Shown here in pieces: positions 9,448 to 16,660 of a stretch of 64,000 nucleotides of DNA. The first letter of the stretch is position 1; every line of letters begins with the position of its first letter. The position numbers and the translations under genes are program-made. Location: positions 186,001 to 250,000 of the forward strand of contig JAEULJ010000003.1 of assembly GCA_016793865.1 (NCBI GenBank), given 5' to 3'. Origin of the DNA: Altererythrobacter sp. (GTDB lineage: Bacteria; Pseudomonadota; Alphaproteobacteria; Sphingomonadales; Sphingomonadaceae). The notes under the pieces were generated by a model. It saw only the letters and a program-made list of their open reading frames with translations. It did not search any database and was not told where the DNA came from.

Positions 9448-11040
9448 ATGGAGCGGTATGATGCGCTGATCGTCGGCGGTGGACACAACGGCCTCGTCTG
9501 CGCCTTCTACCTGGCGCGGGCCGGGCTGAAGGTTCGCGTCCTGGAGCGACGCGAGATCGTGGGCGGCGCGGCGGTGACCGAGGAATTCGCACCGGGATTT
9601 CGCAATTCGACCGCCAGCTACACAGTCAGCCTGCTGCAACCCCGGATCATCGCCGACATGGGCCTGCACGCGAGGGGTCTGCGCATCGTCGAGCGCCCCC
9701 TCGCCAACTTCCTTCCGTTCGAGGATGATTACCTCAAGCTGGGCGGCGGATCGGCGTGCACGCAGGCGGAATTCGCCCGCTTCAACGCCGCCGATGCGGC
9801 TGCCTATCCGGCTTACGACGCCGCGCTCGGCCGGGTGACGCAGGTGCTGCGCGATCTTGCGCTCAAGACCCCTCCCAACGCCGGCGGCGGGCTGGCGGCG
9901 CTCGTGTCCGGCGCGCGGCAAGGCTGGCCGATCGCGAAGCTGGACATCGCGACGCAGCGCGACCTTCTGGCCATCTTCACGCGGTCGGCGCGCGAATTCC
10001 TCGATGGCTGGTTCGATGACGATCGCATCAAGAGCGCCTTCGCCTTCGATGCGGTGGTCGGTAATTTCGCGGGGGTCTCCACACCCGGCAGCGCCTATGT
10101 GCTGCTTCATCACGTCTTCGGCGAGGTAAATGGCAAGCCGGGTGCCTGGGGCCATGCGATCGGCGGCATGGGCGCGATCACCCGGGCGATGGAAGGGGCC
10201 TGCCGCGATGCCGGGGTCGAGATCAGCCTTGGGGCGCCCGTCGAGCGCGTGCTGGTGGATGGCAAGCGCGCGGCCGGGTTGAGGCTCGAGGGCGGCGAGG
10301 AGATCGCGGCGCGGATCGTGGCCGCGAATGTCGGCCCCGCCCTGCTCTATCGCCACATGGTCGATGCGGCCGACCTGCCGCTCGATTTCCGCCAGCGGAT
10401 GGCCGCATTCCGCACAGGCAGCGGCACCTTCCGCATGAATGTGGCGCTGAGCGAGCTGCCCGATTTCACCGTCCTGCCAGGCAAGGCGCAGGCCGAGCAC
10501 CACGGCGCCGGCATCGTGATCGCGCCGGGGATGGACTACATGGACACCGCCTTCGACGATGCCCGCCGCCACGGCTGGTCGCGCCGTCCGGTGGTGGAGA
10601 TGCTGATCCCCAGCACGATGGATGACAGCCTCGCCCCCGCTGGCGCACATGTCGCGAGCCTGTTCTGCCAGCAGTTCGACCCGGCGGTGGACTGGGATCT
10701 TCACCGCGAGGAGGCGGCGGACCTGATCGTGGACACCGTCACCGCTCACGCGCCCAATTTCCGGGCCAGCGTGATCGCCCGGCAGATTCACTCCCCGCTC
10801 GATCTCGAGCGCAAGTTCGGCCTGGTGGGCGGCGACATCTTCCACGGCCGGATGAGCCTCGATCAGCTCTGGGCGGCGCGGCCGGTGCTGGGCCACGGCG
10901 ACTATCGCTCGCCCATCGCCGGCCTCTACCTGTGCGGATCGGGCGCACACCCGGGTGGCGGGGTGACCGGGGCACCGGGGCACAACGCCGCTCGCGAAAT
11001 CCTGCGCGACCGTCGCGTGCTGCGCCGCCTGATCGGCTGA
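9448..11040 (+). CDS. FAD-dependent oxidoreductase of the phytoene-desaturase/PYROXD2 type
   Basis: A 530-residue flavoprotein. The N-terminus ALIVGGGHNGLVCAFYLARAGLKVRVLERREIVGGAA is a Rossmann FAD loop with the CrtI-like second motif, and the C-terminus GLYLCGSGAHPGGGVTGAPGHNAA is the closing FAD motif of this superfamily. The internal segment AFDAVVGNFAGVSTPGSAYVLLHHVFGE matches the PYROXD2-like branch rather than true carotenoid desaturases. No carotenoid genes adjoin it, so the substrate is unknown. It follows the PAP2 gene by 39 bases and could be co-transcribed. Confidence 0.85.
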   Translation: MERYDALIVGGGHNGLVCAFYLARAGLKVRVLERREIVGGAAVTEEFAPGFRNSTASYTVSLLQPRIIADMGLHARGLRIVERPLANFLPFEDDYLKLGGGSACTQAEFARFNAADAAAYPAYDAALGRVTQVLRDLALKTPPNAGGGLAALVSGARQGWPIAKLDIATQRDLLAIFTRSAREFLDGWFDDDRIKSAFAFDAVVGNFAGVSTPGSAYVLLHHVFGEVNGKPGAWGHAIGGMGAITRAMEGACRDAGVEISLGAPVERVLVDGKRAAGLRLEGGEEIAARIVAANVGPALLYRHMVDAADLPLDFRQRMAAFRTGSGTFRMNVALSELPDFTVLPGKAQAEHHGAGIVIAPGMDYMDTAFDDARRHGWSRRPVVEMLIPSTMDDSLAPAGAHVASLFCQQFDPAVDWDLHREEAADLIVDTVTAHAPNFRASVIARQIHSPLDLERKFGLVGGDIFHGRMSLDQLWAARPVLGHGDYRSPIAGLYLCGSGAHPGGGVTGAPGHNAAREILRDRRVLRRLIG

Positions 11041-11137
11041 GGCGGCGCCTCCCGGTCACTGTCCCTCCCTCGCCCCGCTCACGCATTATCGGGACCGGGA
11101 GTGCAGGTTATCCCCACGCCACGATCAGTCGCACTTG

Positions 11138-11160
11138 CTATTGCGAATTACTCGCAGTAG
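11138..11160. promoter_or_regulatory. palindromic operator, possibly Fur-family
   Basis: CTATTGCGA and TCGCAGTAG are inverted repeats (8 of 9 positions) around the 5-base centre ATTAC, ending 28 bases before the ATG at 11189. The core TTGCGAATTACTCGCA resembles Fur-type iron boxes of proteobacteria. The palindrome is plain; the regulator is inferred. Confidence 0.35.
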
Positions 11161-11188
11161 TTAGGAGAGGCAGCGCAGGAGAGCAGTC

Positions 11189-11647
11189 ATGCCGATCGGG
11201 CGGGAGCTATTCGCACAACGGGCCTTTGTCCGCCTGTTTCGCCTGTGGGCGGTCAGCCGGGCCCAGGGCCTGGACGAGCTCGCAGCCATGGGCGAGCTGG
11301 TGCCACGCCTGCTTCTGCCGGCGGAAACGGTGCCAGCGGCCGCCGGCTTCTTCTCGCTGGTCGAAGGCAGGCTCGGCCGCCCGCTCGCGGCGGAAAGCTG
11401 TTGTAGCCGACGCCTGTCACCCGACGAGGAAGCTCTGCTGCGCCTCGTGCTGCTGGCGCCGGAGGCCGGCGGCACGCTAACCAGCACGGCGGTTCCTCAC
11501 GGCCTTCCCTCGGCACTGTGCTGGACAGCGCTCGCCGTCCGAAACGCCTTTGGCCTTGGCGATGGCGGCAATGCGGGCACCACGGGGCCGCTGGTCTGCC
11601 CGTTCGAGCCGGCGTCCGCGCCCCAGGCCAACGCCCATGGCTTTTGA
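11189..11647 (+). CDS. hypothetical protein
   Basis: A 152-residue protein I do not recognise. It is rich in Ala, Leu and Arg, with three cysteines (including a CC pair near residue 71 in AESCCSRRLSP) and no obvious signal peptide or membrane helix. The first half (FVRLFRLWAVSRAQGLDELAAMGELVPRLLL) should be helical. CAGGAGAG upstream of the ATG is a good ribosome site, and a palindromic operator lies directly before it. It overlaps the next gene by 11 bases, so the two are probably a transcriptional and functional pair. Confidence 0.65.
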   Translation: MPIGRELFAQRAFVRLFRLWAVSRAQGLDELAAMGELVPRLLLPAETVPAAAGFFSLVEGRLGRPLAAESCCSRRLSPDEEALLRLVLLAPEAGGTLTSTAVPHGLPSALCWTALAVRNAFGLGDGGNAGTTGPLVCPFEPASAPQANAHGF

Positions 11648-12050
11648 CCTCTCGCTGCTCGCCGCCACGCCCGATCTCAGGAGCGTTCCGCCGGTCCACG
11701 CGCGACTGGTATGCGCCATGCGCTACGCCCACATGGCCCGCGCCTCGGGAAACTGTCCGGCGGAAGGGCTGGCGCGCTATCTGGGCGGCCCGGGCGCGTT
11801 GCGCGGATTCCGGGTGTTCATGGACGAAGCCGGCCGCGCCTGGCCCGATCCGATCGCGCTCCATCATCCCTGCGATGCGTCGTTCAGCTATGATGAGATG
11901 CTGCTGGTGGATCTGGCCACAGCCGCGGCGCGCAACGACCGCGGACGCTTCGACACCTTCGCCCGCGACATGATCGGCCGGTCCGGGCGCGAAGCGATCT
12001 GGCGCTCGGCGCGCCGGCTGATGCGCCACCTGGTGACCGTGACGCAGTAA
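11637..12050 (+). CDS. hypothetical protein
   Basis: A 137-residue soluble protein not recognised by me. The start MAFDLSLLAATPDLRSVPPVHARLVCAMRYAHMARA was chosen because the longer frame upstream (from 11550) is low-complexity Arg/Pro that overlaps the previous gene. Codon use from 11637 on is typical of its neighbours. The protein has no export signal and looks mostly helical. It overlaps the previous unknown gene and is followed by tRNA-Met. Confidence 0.65.
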   Translation: MAFDLSLLAATPDLRSVPPVHARLVCAMRYAHMARASGNCPAEGLARYLGGPGALRGFRVFMDEAGRAWPDPIALHHPCDASFSYDEMLLVDLATAAARNDRGRFDTFARDMIGRSGREAIWRSARRLMRHLVTVTQ

Positions 12051-12174
12051 CCGGAACGCGCTCCCCGCATTCTCTCGGCGGGCGCGGCAATTTGGCGCAT
12101 TGACCGCTCGGCTCGCCCGCCCTAAACGCGCCGCCTTCGCAGGTCGCGGCGCGCCGCGCCGCAGCGCCCGCCGG

Positions 12175-12251
12175 GGCGGAGTAGCTCAGCCGGTTAGAGC
12201 AGCGGAATCATAATCCGCGTGTCGGGGGTTCGAGTCCCTCCTCCGCTACCA
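12175..12251 (+). tRNA. tRNA-Met (CAT), elongator type
   Basis: A 77-base tRNA with encoded CCA. The acceptor stem GGCGGAG pairs with CTCCGCT, the anticodon arm is GCGGA-ATCATAA-TCCGC (anticodon CAT), and the T loop contains TTCGAGT. The body matches the elongator tRNA-Met of alphaproteobacteria rather than the initiator; an Ile2 tRNA with the same anticodon is less likely. Its last 21 bases are duplicated at 16215-16235, so it is the target of an integrated element, which regenerated an intact tRNA at this end. Confidence 0.93.
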
Positions 12252-13939
12252 GCCTTCCCCCCGACAGCGGGGGATCGGCTGGAACCGCTCGCGAGGCGAT
12301 GTGGCGGGGACAGTGAAGCTGCTGCTTCGTTGTCCCCCACATCACCCGGAAACAGGAAGCGCTGGCCGATTAAGGCCTCCAGCCGCCCGATGATCTCGAT
12401 CTTGGGCGGCGGAGTATGGCGGTTACGCGACGCGCCAGCCGGGTGAAGCACCACCGTTTCGATCACTTCGCGCACGACCTTGGCCGCTTCCGAGTCGCCG
12501 TCGCTGCCAAGCGTTTCATGAAGGCGGGCAACAGCGGTTAGATAACGTTCGCGCGCGCCGGGGTGGAGCACCACAACGCTGGGCGTAGCCATCGCTGCCA
12601 GTCGGTGCTTCAACTCGTTCTCGCGGATCAGCACAACCTGAAGTTCATCGTTGATTCGGACGCGATCTCCGATGCCATCCATCAGCAGATCGTTTAGACG
12701 ATTAACCCGAGCCGTCGCGTTCACGAGGTCCGCCTCCAGACACGCGCGCTGCGTGGTCGAAGACATCCGCAGCCGCTTCATCTCTGCCTCGTATGCGTCG
12801 AGGAAGTCGCGGATCGCGTCTGGTTCCTGAAGTTCGCGCCGGAGGAGGCCGAGCACCCGCGCTTCAACCTCGTCGATGTAGTAGCTACGCGGGTCTGCGC
12901 AATCGCCGCTCTCCTTGTGTCGCGAGCACTGGAACCGCGTGCGGCCCGTCTTGTCCGCGCCTTTGGTGGACATCCCGCTGCCGCAGGCACCGCAGCGCAG
13001 CAGCCCGCTGAATACTCGCTTGGCGGCGCGGGCACGCTGGGGCGGCTCCTGCCGCTTCTTCGCCTTGCGAGCCGCTACAGCGTCCCACAGGTCGTGCGAT
13101 ACGATGCGCAGATGCTCGGCCTCGGCGCGCACCCATTCCCCCGCGTCGTTGCGCCGGGAGACGCGCTTGCCGGTGTTCGGGTTCACAACCATCCGGCTCT
13201 TGTTCCAGACGATGCGACCGACATAGAGTTCGTTGTTCAGAATGCCGCTGCCGCGTGCCGCCTCGCCGTGAATACACGACGCTGCCCAACGGCTCCCGCG
13301 TGGCGGTTTCACCCCGCGCTCGTTGAGGTCGGCTGCGATGGCGCGCGGGGTTTCGCCCGCCGCATAGCGCTCGAAAATCTCGATGATGATCCGCGCCTGA
13401 TCCTCGACGATCAGGAGGATGCCGCCACGCCGCTTCTCATGCGCGTGTCGCGGTGCCGACTGGTAGCCGTAGGCGCGGCCTCCCGCCGTGAAGCCGTTGC
13501 GGACGATGCCGTCCAGACCGCGCCGCACCATCTGCGCAGTCTGCTCGCGGGTGAGGTGCGCCACCAGCCCCTTCACCGCCGCGCCCATCGGGTCGAGCAC
13601 GGTGTTCGTTGCCGCCTCGATGACGGTGATGCCGAGGAAGGTCAGGTGCTCGATGGCCTTCTGGACATCGCCGTTGTTCCGCGACAGGCGGGAGACATTT
13701 TCGATATACAGGACGGTGAAGTCGCCGTCGTATGCGGCCTTCATCATCGTGTTGTAGCCGTCGCGCAGCAGGACCGATGCGCCGCTCTTCGCGTAGTCGG
13801 TGAAGCGGTTCGCTTCGGGCAGGCTATGCCCGTTCGCAGCAGCGCGCCGCTCCGACAGGCCAATCTGGTCGGCGATGGATGTCTCGTCCTGAAGGTCCGA
13901 ACTGTAGCGCGCGTAGATCGCGCCGATGGCGGGCATCAT
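12194..13939 (-). CDS. large serine recombinase (site-specific integrase)
   Basis: A 581-residue recombinase. The N-terminal resolvase domain has IYARYSSDLQDETSIADQ with the catalytic serine at residue 13 or 14 and the helix motif ENVSRLSRN. The central Recombinase domain spans about residues 165-290. The zinc ribbon has LLRCGACGSGMS and CSRHKESGDC, followed by a long coiled-coil C-terminal region. It integrates and excises the element. The last residues (TRTPDTRIMIPLL) are read antisense through the tRNA-Met gene, with the stop codon inside it; on the excised circle the tail would differ. The start overlaps a 45-residue ORF (ATGATG), giving translational coupling. Confidence 0.9.
   Translation of the reverse strand: MMPAIGAIYARYSSDLQDETSIADQIGLSERRAAANGHSLPEANRFTDYAKSGASVLLRDGYNTMMKAAYDGDFTVLYIENVSRLSRNNGDVQKAIEHLTFLGITVIEAATNTVLDPMGAAVKGLVAHLTREQTAQMVRRGLDGIVRNGFTAGGRAYGYQSAPRHAHEKRRGGILLIVEDQARIIIEIFERYAAGETPRAIAADLNERGVKPPRGSRWAASCIHGEAARGSGILNNELYVGRIVWNKSRMVVNPNTGKRVSRRNDAGEWVRAEAEHLRIVSHDLWDAVAARKAKKRQEPPQRARAAKRVFSGLLRCGACGSGMSTKGADKTGRTRFQCSRHKESGDCADPRSYYIDEVEARVLGLLRRELQEPDAIRDFLDAYEAEMKRLRMSSTTQRACLEADLVNATARVNRLNDLLMDGIGDRVRINDELQVVLIRENELKHRLAAMATPSVVVLHPGARERYLTAVARLHETLGSDGDSEAAKVVREVIETVVLHPAGASRNRHTPPPKIEIIGRLEALIGQRFLFPGDVGDNEAAASLSPPHRLASGSSRSPAVGGKAGSGGGTRTPDTRIMIPLL
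12231..12251 (+). repeat. attachment-site direct repeat, left copy (inside tRNA-Met)
   Basis: A 21-base segment from the T arm to the CCA end of tRNA-Met, beginning CGAGTCCCTC and ending GCTACCA. An identical copy lies at 16215-16235. Flanking bases differ on both sides, so the repeat is exactly 21 bp. Confidence 0.9.
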
Positions 13940-14073
13940 GAACTCGACTCCAGACCTGCGGCCTCGGCAGCATAGTCGGCGGCGGCGATGATCTTCGCAA
14001 GTGCTCGTGCGAGGTCGCGCACGAACTCGCGTCGCGCCTCGTTGTGTTTGTCTGTGTGGTTAGAGTGATCCAT
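13936..14073 (-). CDS. small protein coupled to the recombinase
   Basis: A 45-residue acidic/basic helical protein starting MDHSNHTDKHNEARREFV and containing RALAKIIAAADYAAE. It has a good ribosome site (AGGATCAGGG) 2-11 bases upstream, and its TGA stop overlaps the ATG ATG start of the recombinase. I do not recognise a family. The strict coupling suggests a recombination directionality factor or a regulator of the recombinase, but that is inference from position only. Confidence 0.6.
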   Translation of the reverse strand: MDHSNHTDKHNEARREFVRDLARALAKIIAAADYAAEAAGLESSS

Positions 14074-14178
14074 GCCCTGATCCTGACAGGGCGGACCAGT
14101 TCTCGGCTATAAATAAATCAGCACAAAGCGCAGATTGATTTATTGAAAGCGCGGGATGGCATCTGGTATTTTAAAGTC

Positions 14179-14658
14179 ATGCCCACAACAACCTTAAAGA
14201 CGAACTGGCTGAACTTTCTCTCCGATCAGGACTTCACCCACGCCATCACCTTCAAACCCAACGACGCCAACTTCACGAAGTCGGTCGCCGCACTTCATCG
14301 CCTGTTCGTCAAGGCGCACATGCTGGTTCAGCGCCGCCTGATCGGGCGCGGGTTCAACCTCGCCCAGAACCGCGCGCGCCAGACACCAGCGGTGGGCATT
14401 GTAGAGGGTTCGTTGCTGACGGGCCATATTCACGGGGCCTTCAAGGTCGCCCCGGATGACTGGTCGAAGTTCGAGGGACTGTTCGCCGGGGAGAAGCGGC
14501 GCGGCCCGAATCGGAACATCTGGCGGACGCTGGTCGCCAGCGGAACATGCGTGGTGGAGCCGATCCACGGCGCGAAGGGGTGGCACAGCTACACCTTCAA
14601 GGATGTCTGGCAGACCGACGACACCGACCGAGTCGTCATGCTGCCGCTGTCGGCCTGA
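14179..14658 (+). CDS. HUH-endonuclease/Rep-like protein (putative)
   Basis: A 159-residue protein that carries, in order, the three motifs expected of rolling-circle initiators. Motif 1 is HAITFKPN (residues 21-28), motif 2 is VEGSLLTGHIHGAFKV (E76, H83, H85) and motif 3 is GWHSYTFKDVW with Y138 and K141 in a YxxK arrangement. HUH proteins nick DNA with that tyrosine using a metal held by the two histidines. No helicase domain follows, so it would be a minimal initiator or relaxase. The ATG at 14179 was preferred to a TTG at 14143. The family assignment is from motifs alone. Confidence 0.5.
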   Translation: MPTTTLKTNWLNFLSDQDFTHAITFKPNDANFTKSVAALHRLFVKAHMLVQRRLIGRGFNLAQNRARQTPAVGIVEGSLLTGHIHGAFKVAPDDWSKFEGLFAGEKRRGPNRNIWRTLVASGTCVVEPIHGAKGWHSYTFKDVWQTDDTDRVVMLPLSA

Positions 14659-14783
14659 CAACCGACCTCGCCGTTCGACCGTCGTCTGTTGCTACCAGCA
14701 GGGCCCAGATCGCCGTGAAATCACCGGACGCCAGCGCTCTCCGTCAGGAGGGCAATGGAGAGTAATGCCCAAAGGAGAAGGAC

Positions 14784-14978
14784 ATGAGATACAAAGACAT
14801 CATCGAGTCCATAGCGGACGAAGCCATAAAGGCAGCACAGAAGCGATTGAAGGCGAGCCAACAGATCGACAACGCACGACGCAAGAAGAGCGCTGCTGCC
14901 CAGAAATATCAGGACACATTGCGAACCGCTAACCAGTCGGAACAAGCCGCCAAGGCGAAGCTGAACTCGCCGAGGTGA
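14784..14978 (+). CDS. small helical hypothetical protein
   Basis: A 64-residue protein, MRYKDIIESIADEAIKAAQKRL at the start, strongly charged and almost certainly one long helix or coiled coil. An excellent ribosome site (AAAGGAGAAGGAC) precedes it. It lies 125 bases after the Rep-like gene on the same strand. Lys- and Gln-rich composition unlike the chromosomal neighbours supports an element origin. Function unknown; a DNA-binding or plasmid accessory role is possible but unsupported by motifs. Confidence 0.6.
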   Translation: MRYKDIIESIADEAIKAAQKRLKASQQIDNARRKKSAAAQKYQDTLRTANQSEQAAKAKLNSPR

Positions 14979-15051
14979 TCGCGTCCCGCAGGGTATACCT
15001 GAACAGGTGCACGGTTCGGGGGCCAAATCTGTTCCGAATAGCTTGACATCG

Positions 15052-15081
15052 AGACCCTTTCGGGACATACCGATAGGGTCT
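15052..15081. promoter_or_regulatory. inverted repeat before the resolvase gene (res site or operator)
   Basis: AGACCCTTTCGG and CCGATAGGGTCT are 12-bp arms matching at 11 of 12 positions around the 6-base spacer GACATA. They begin 4 bases after a TTGACA box (15043-15048) and end 22 bases before the resolvase ATG. Twelve-base inverted arms are the typical unit bound by small serine recombinases. Confidence 0.5.
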
Positions 15082-15103
15082 TTAGGTTATATGGAACAGC
15101 GCG

Positions 15104-15646
15104 ATGTTGATCGGCTACGCGAGGGTGAGCAGCACGGGGCAGGACCTCACCGTTCAGGAGGAGGCGCTTCGCGCTGCCGGTTGCGAGCAAATCTACAGCG
15201 AGAAGAAGTCCGGTCGGCAGGCGGCTGATCGCGAGGCCCTTCACGACGCGATGAAGGCCGCGCGCGCGGGCGACATCATCGTCGTGTCGCGGCTCGACCG
15301 CTTCGCCCGTTCGACGCAGGACCTCCACAACCTGCTCGGCACCTTGGAGGCGAAGGGCGTCGGCTTCCGCTGTCTCGCACAGGTGGGCGTGGACACCACT
15401 ACGCCCACCGGCAAACTCACCCTGTCCATTCTTGGCGCAGTTGCGGCGTTCGAGGCGGACCTGCGCGCCGAGCGGCAAGCGGAGGGCATCGCCCGTGCGA
15501 AGCAGGAGGGGCGCTACAAGGGTCGATCCGCCAGCATCGATTACGCCAAGGTGCGCAAGCTGCACGGTCAGGGCATCAGCCCCACCGAGATTGCTGGGCT
15601 GCTCGGCATTGGACGCACAAGCGTTTACCGTGCGCTCGCGGCTTGA
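15104..15646 (+). CDS. serine resolvase/invertase, Tn3-resolvase type
   Basis: A 180-residue small serine recombinase. The N-terminus MLIGYARVSSTGQDLTVQ has the catalytic serine at residue 9 or 10, the central region has VVSRLDRFARSTQDL with the active arginines, and the C-terminus is a helix-turn-helix (GISPTEIAGLLGIGRTSVYRALA). It would resolve multimers of the element or invert a segment, acting on the repeat just upstream. Having both a large and a small serine recombinase is more plasmid-like than island-like. Confidence 0.92.
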   Translation: MLIGYARVSSTGQDLTVQEEALRAAGCEQIYSEKKSGRQAADREALHDAMKAARAGDIIVVSRLDRFARSTQDLHNLLGTLEAKGVGFRCLAQVGVDTTTPTGKLTLSILGAVAAFEADLRAERQAEGIARAKQEGRYKGRSASIDYAKVRKLHGQGISPTEIAGLLGIGRTSVYRALAA

Positions 15647-15679
15647 AGGAGGTCGGCCAGTGAAGTTGTTGAGCAAGGG

Positions 15680-16159
15680 ATGAGCTATCAGGGTGGAGCG
15701 GATTACGAGCGGGCTTTCCGGGTAGCCTATGGGGTGTTCGTCGTCGCTATGATCGGCGCGGTCATCTACATGACCATGCGCCCGACGCGACCGCCCCCGG
15801 CGAACGGCAAAGCGTTTGGCTGCTATACGACTGCCAATGCGCCGCCGATCTCACTGGACGCACGAGGCATGATCATCCACCAGTCTGCCCCGATCCGCAT
15901 CGGGTTTCATCTGGAGCGGCATAAAACGGGCATCGCGCTGACGGCGGATGCTCCCATCGAGGCAAACCCTACCCAAACAGGCTATATCTACTCGATCCGC
16001 CCACCGGGCATCGGTTGGTTCATGGACTTCTTCCATGAGGTTGATGGCCGCTCTTACGGCGTGTTCGACGAGAACGCGTTGCGGCAGTTCACCATGCTCG
16101 CCCGCGATGGGATATACCTGCCTTACCGTAAGGCTGATCCAGTCGAATGCGAGGGCTGA
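15680..16159 (+). CDS. hypothetical protein with one membrane helix
   Basis: A 159-residue protein. After a short polar N-terminus, one membrane helix (VAYGVFVVAMIGAVIYMTM, about residues 16-34) is followed by a proline-rich linker and a soluble domain of about 115 residues. That domain probably lies on the periplasmic side. It begins GKAFGCYTTANAPPISLD and ends with a second cysteine near the C-terminus, which could pair. No family recognised. It is the last gene before the right attachment repeat. Confidence 0.6.
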   Translation: MSYQGGADYERAFRVAYGVFVVAMIGAVIYMTMRPTRPPPANGKAFGCYTTANAPPISLDARGMIIHQSAPIRIGFHLERHKTGIALTADAPIEANPTQTGYIYSIRPPGIGWFMDFFHEVDGRSYGVFDENALRQFTMLARDGIYLPYRKADPVECEG

Positions 16160-16214
16160 TCATATTGGCTGATCGAGCAGTCGGAAAGTAGGGACCCCTG
16201 TCAGGGGGATCGAC

Positions 16215-16235
16215 CGAGTCCCTCCTCCGCTACCA
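16215..16235 (+). repeat. attachment-site direct repeat, right copy
   Basis: Identical to the last 21 bases of tRNA-Met. It is only the tRNA tail, with no D arm or anticodon arm before it, so it is a scar of integration and not a tRNA gene. A CCCCT/AGGGG hairpin lies just inside the element at 16196-16208. Confidence 0.9.
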
Positions 16236-16473
16236 ACAGTCTGTTTGACGACGGGCCGGCAACCGGCTGGAAAGCGGCATCCACGCCCCACGCGTTCAGG
16301 CACCGATCGGCGCTGCCGACCCTGCCTTCGACCCCTTCGGCCCATGGTACGACGACCTGCGGAACGTCTTTTTCCCCGATCGTTCGTGACGAGAGGACGC
16401 GGCACCTTTGCCCGTCGCGAGGGCGGCTGCATGTGATCCTCGCGATCAATCGCAAAGGTCAACAATTTCAGGG
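16236..16473. other. intergenic stretch between element and receptor operators
   Basis: No reading frame here has protein-like composition and I see no RNA gene. It is the chromosomal sequence that would follow tRNA-Met without the element, and leads into the receptor control region. Confidence 0.5.
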
Positions 16474-16488
16474 CATGGTAGCGCTATC
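16474..16488 (+). promoter_or_regulatory. LacI-type operator, upstream copy
   Basis: CATGGTAGCGCTATC, a near-palindrome centred on AGCGCT, the form bound by LacI-family sugar regulators. Its exact inverse lies 110 bases downstream (centre to centre), a spacing suited to DNA looping. Confidence 0.6.
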
Positions 16489-16585
16489 GCAAATGACCAT
16501 TTCTTCTCAGGTCAGTATCCGGCGCAACAAATGGGCTGTTGCGGAGACAGCGTTGACAGGAACTTTCAAATTCGATAGTCATAAT

Positions 16586-16600
16586 GATAGCGCTACCATG
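16586..16600 (-). promoter_or_regulatory. LacI-type operator, downstream copy
   Basis: GATAGCGCTACCATG, the exact reverse complement of the upstream copy. It begins 27 bases after a TTGACA box at 16553-16558, so it should cover the transcription start of the receptor gene, a position that fits repression. Confidence 0.6.
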
Positions 16601-16660
16601 ACGATGAACGTTTGGGGCGCGGATGCAGCCAGAAAGTGGCGCAGGGAGATGGGCGAGGAA

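Larger units (their letters stand above)
12231..16235. mobile_element. integrative element of about 4.0 kb in the tRNA-Met 3' end
   Basis: The element is bounded by a perfect 21-bp direct repeat, one copy being the 3' end of the tRNA. It holds, from left to right, a large serine recombinase and its coupled 45-residue partner (minus strand), a HUH-Rep-like protein, a 64-residue helical protein, a Tn3-type small resolvase and a single-span membrane protein (plus strand). There is no structural phage gene, conjugation gene, resistance gene or other evident cargo. A Rep-like protein plus a resolvase suggests a small circular replicon able to integrate. Integration by a large serine recombinase into a tRNA gene is less common than by tyrosine integrases. 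Confidence 0.85.

Noticed and set aside
12194-12260. The recombinase tail GGGTRTPDTRIM as a functional motif
   Set aside because: It is the antisense reading of the tRNA-Met 3' end, a common artefact; only its dependence on integration is of interest.
16215-16235. A second tRNA gene
   Set aside because: Only the T-arm-to-CCA segment is present, with no other arms; it is the right attachment repeat.
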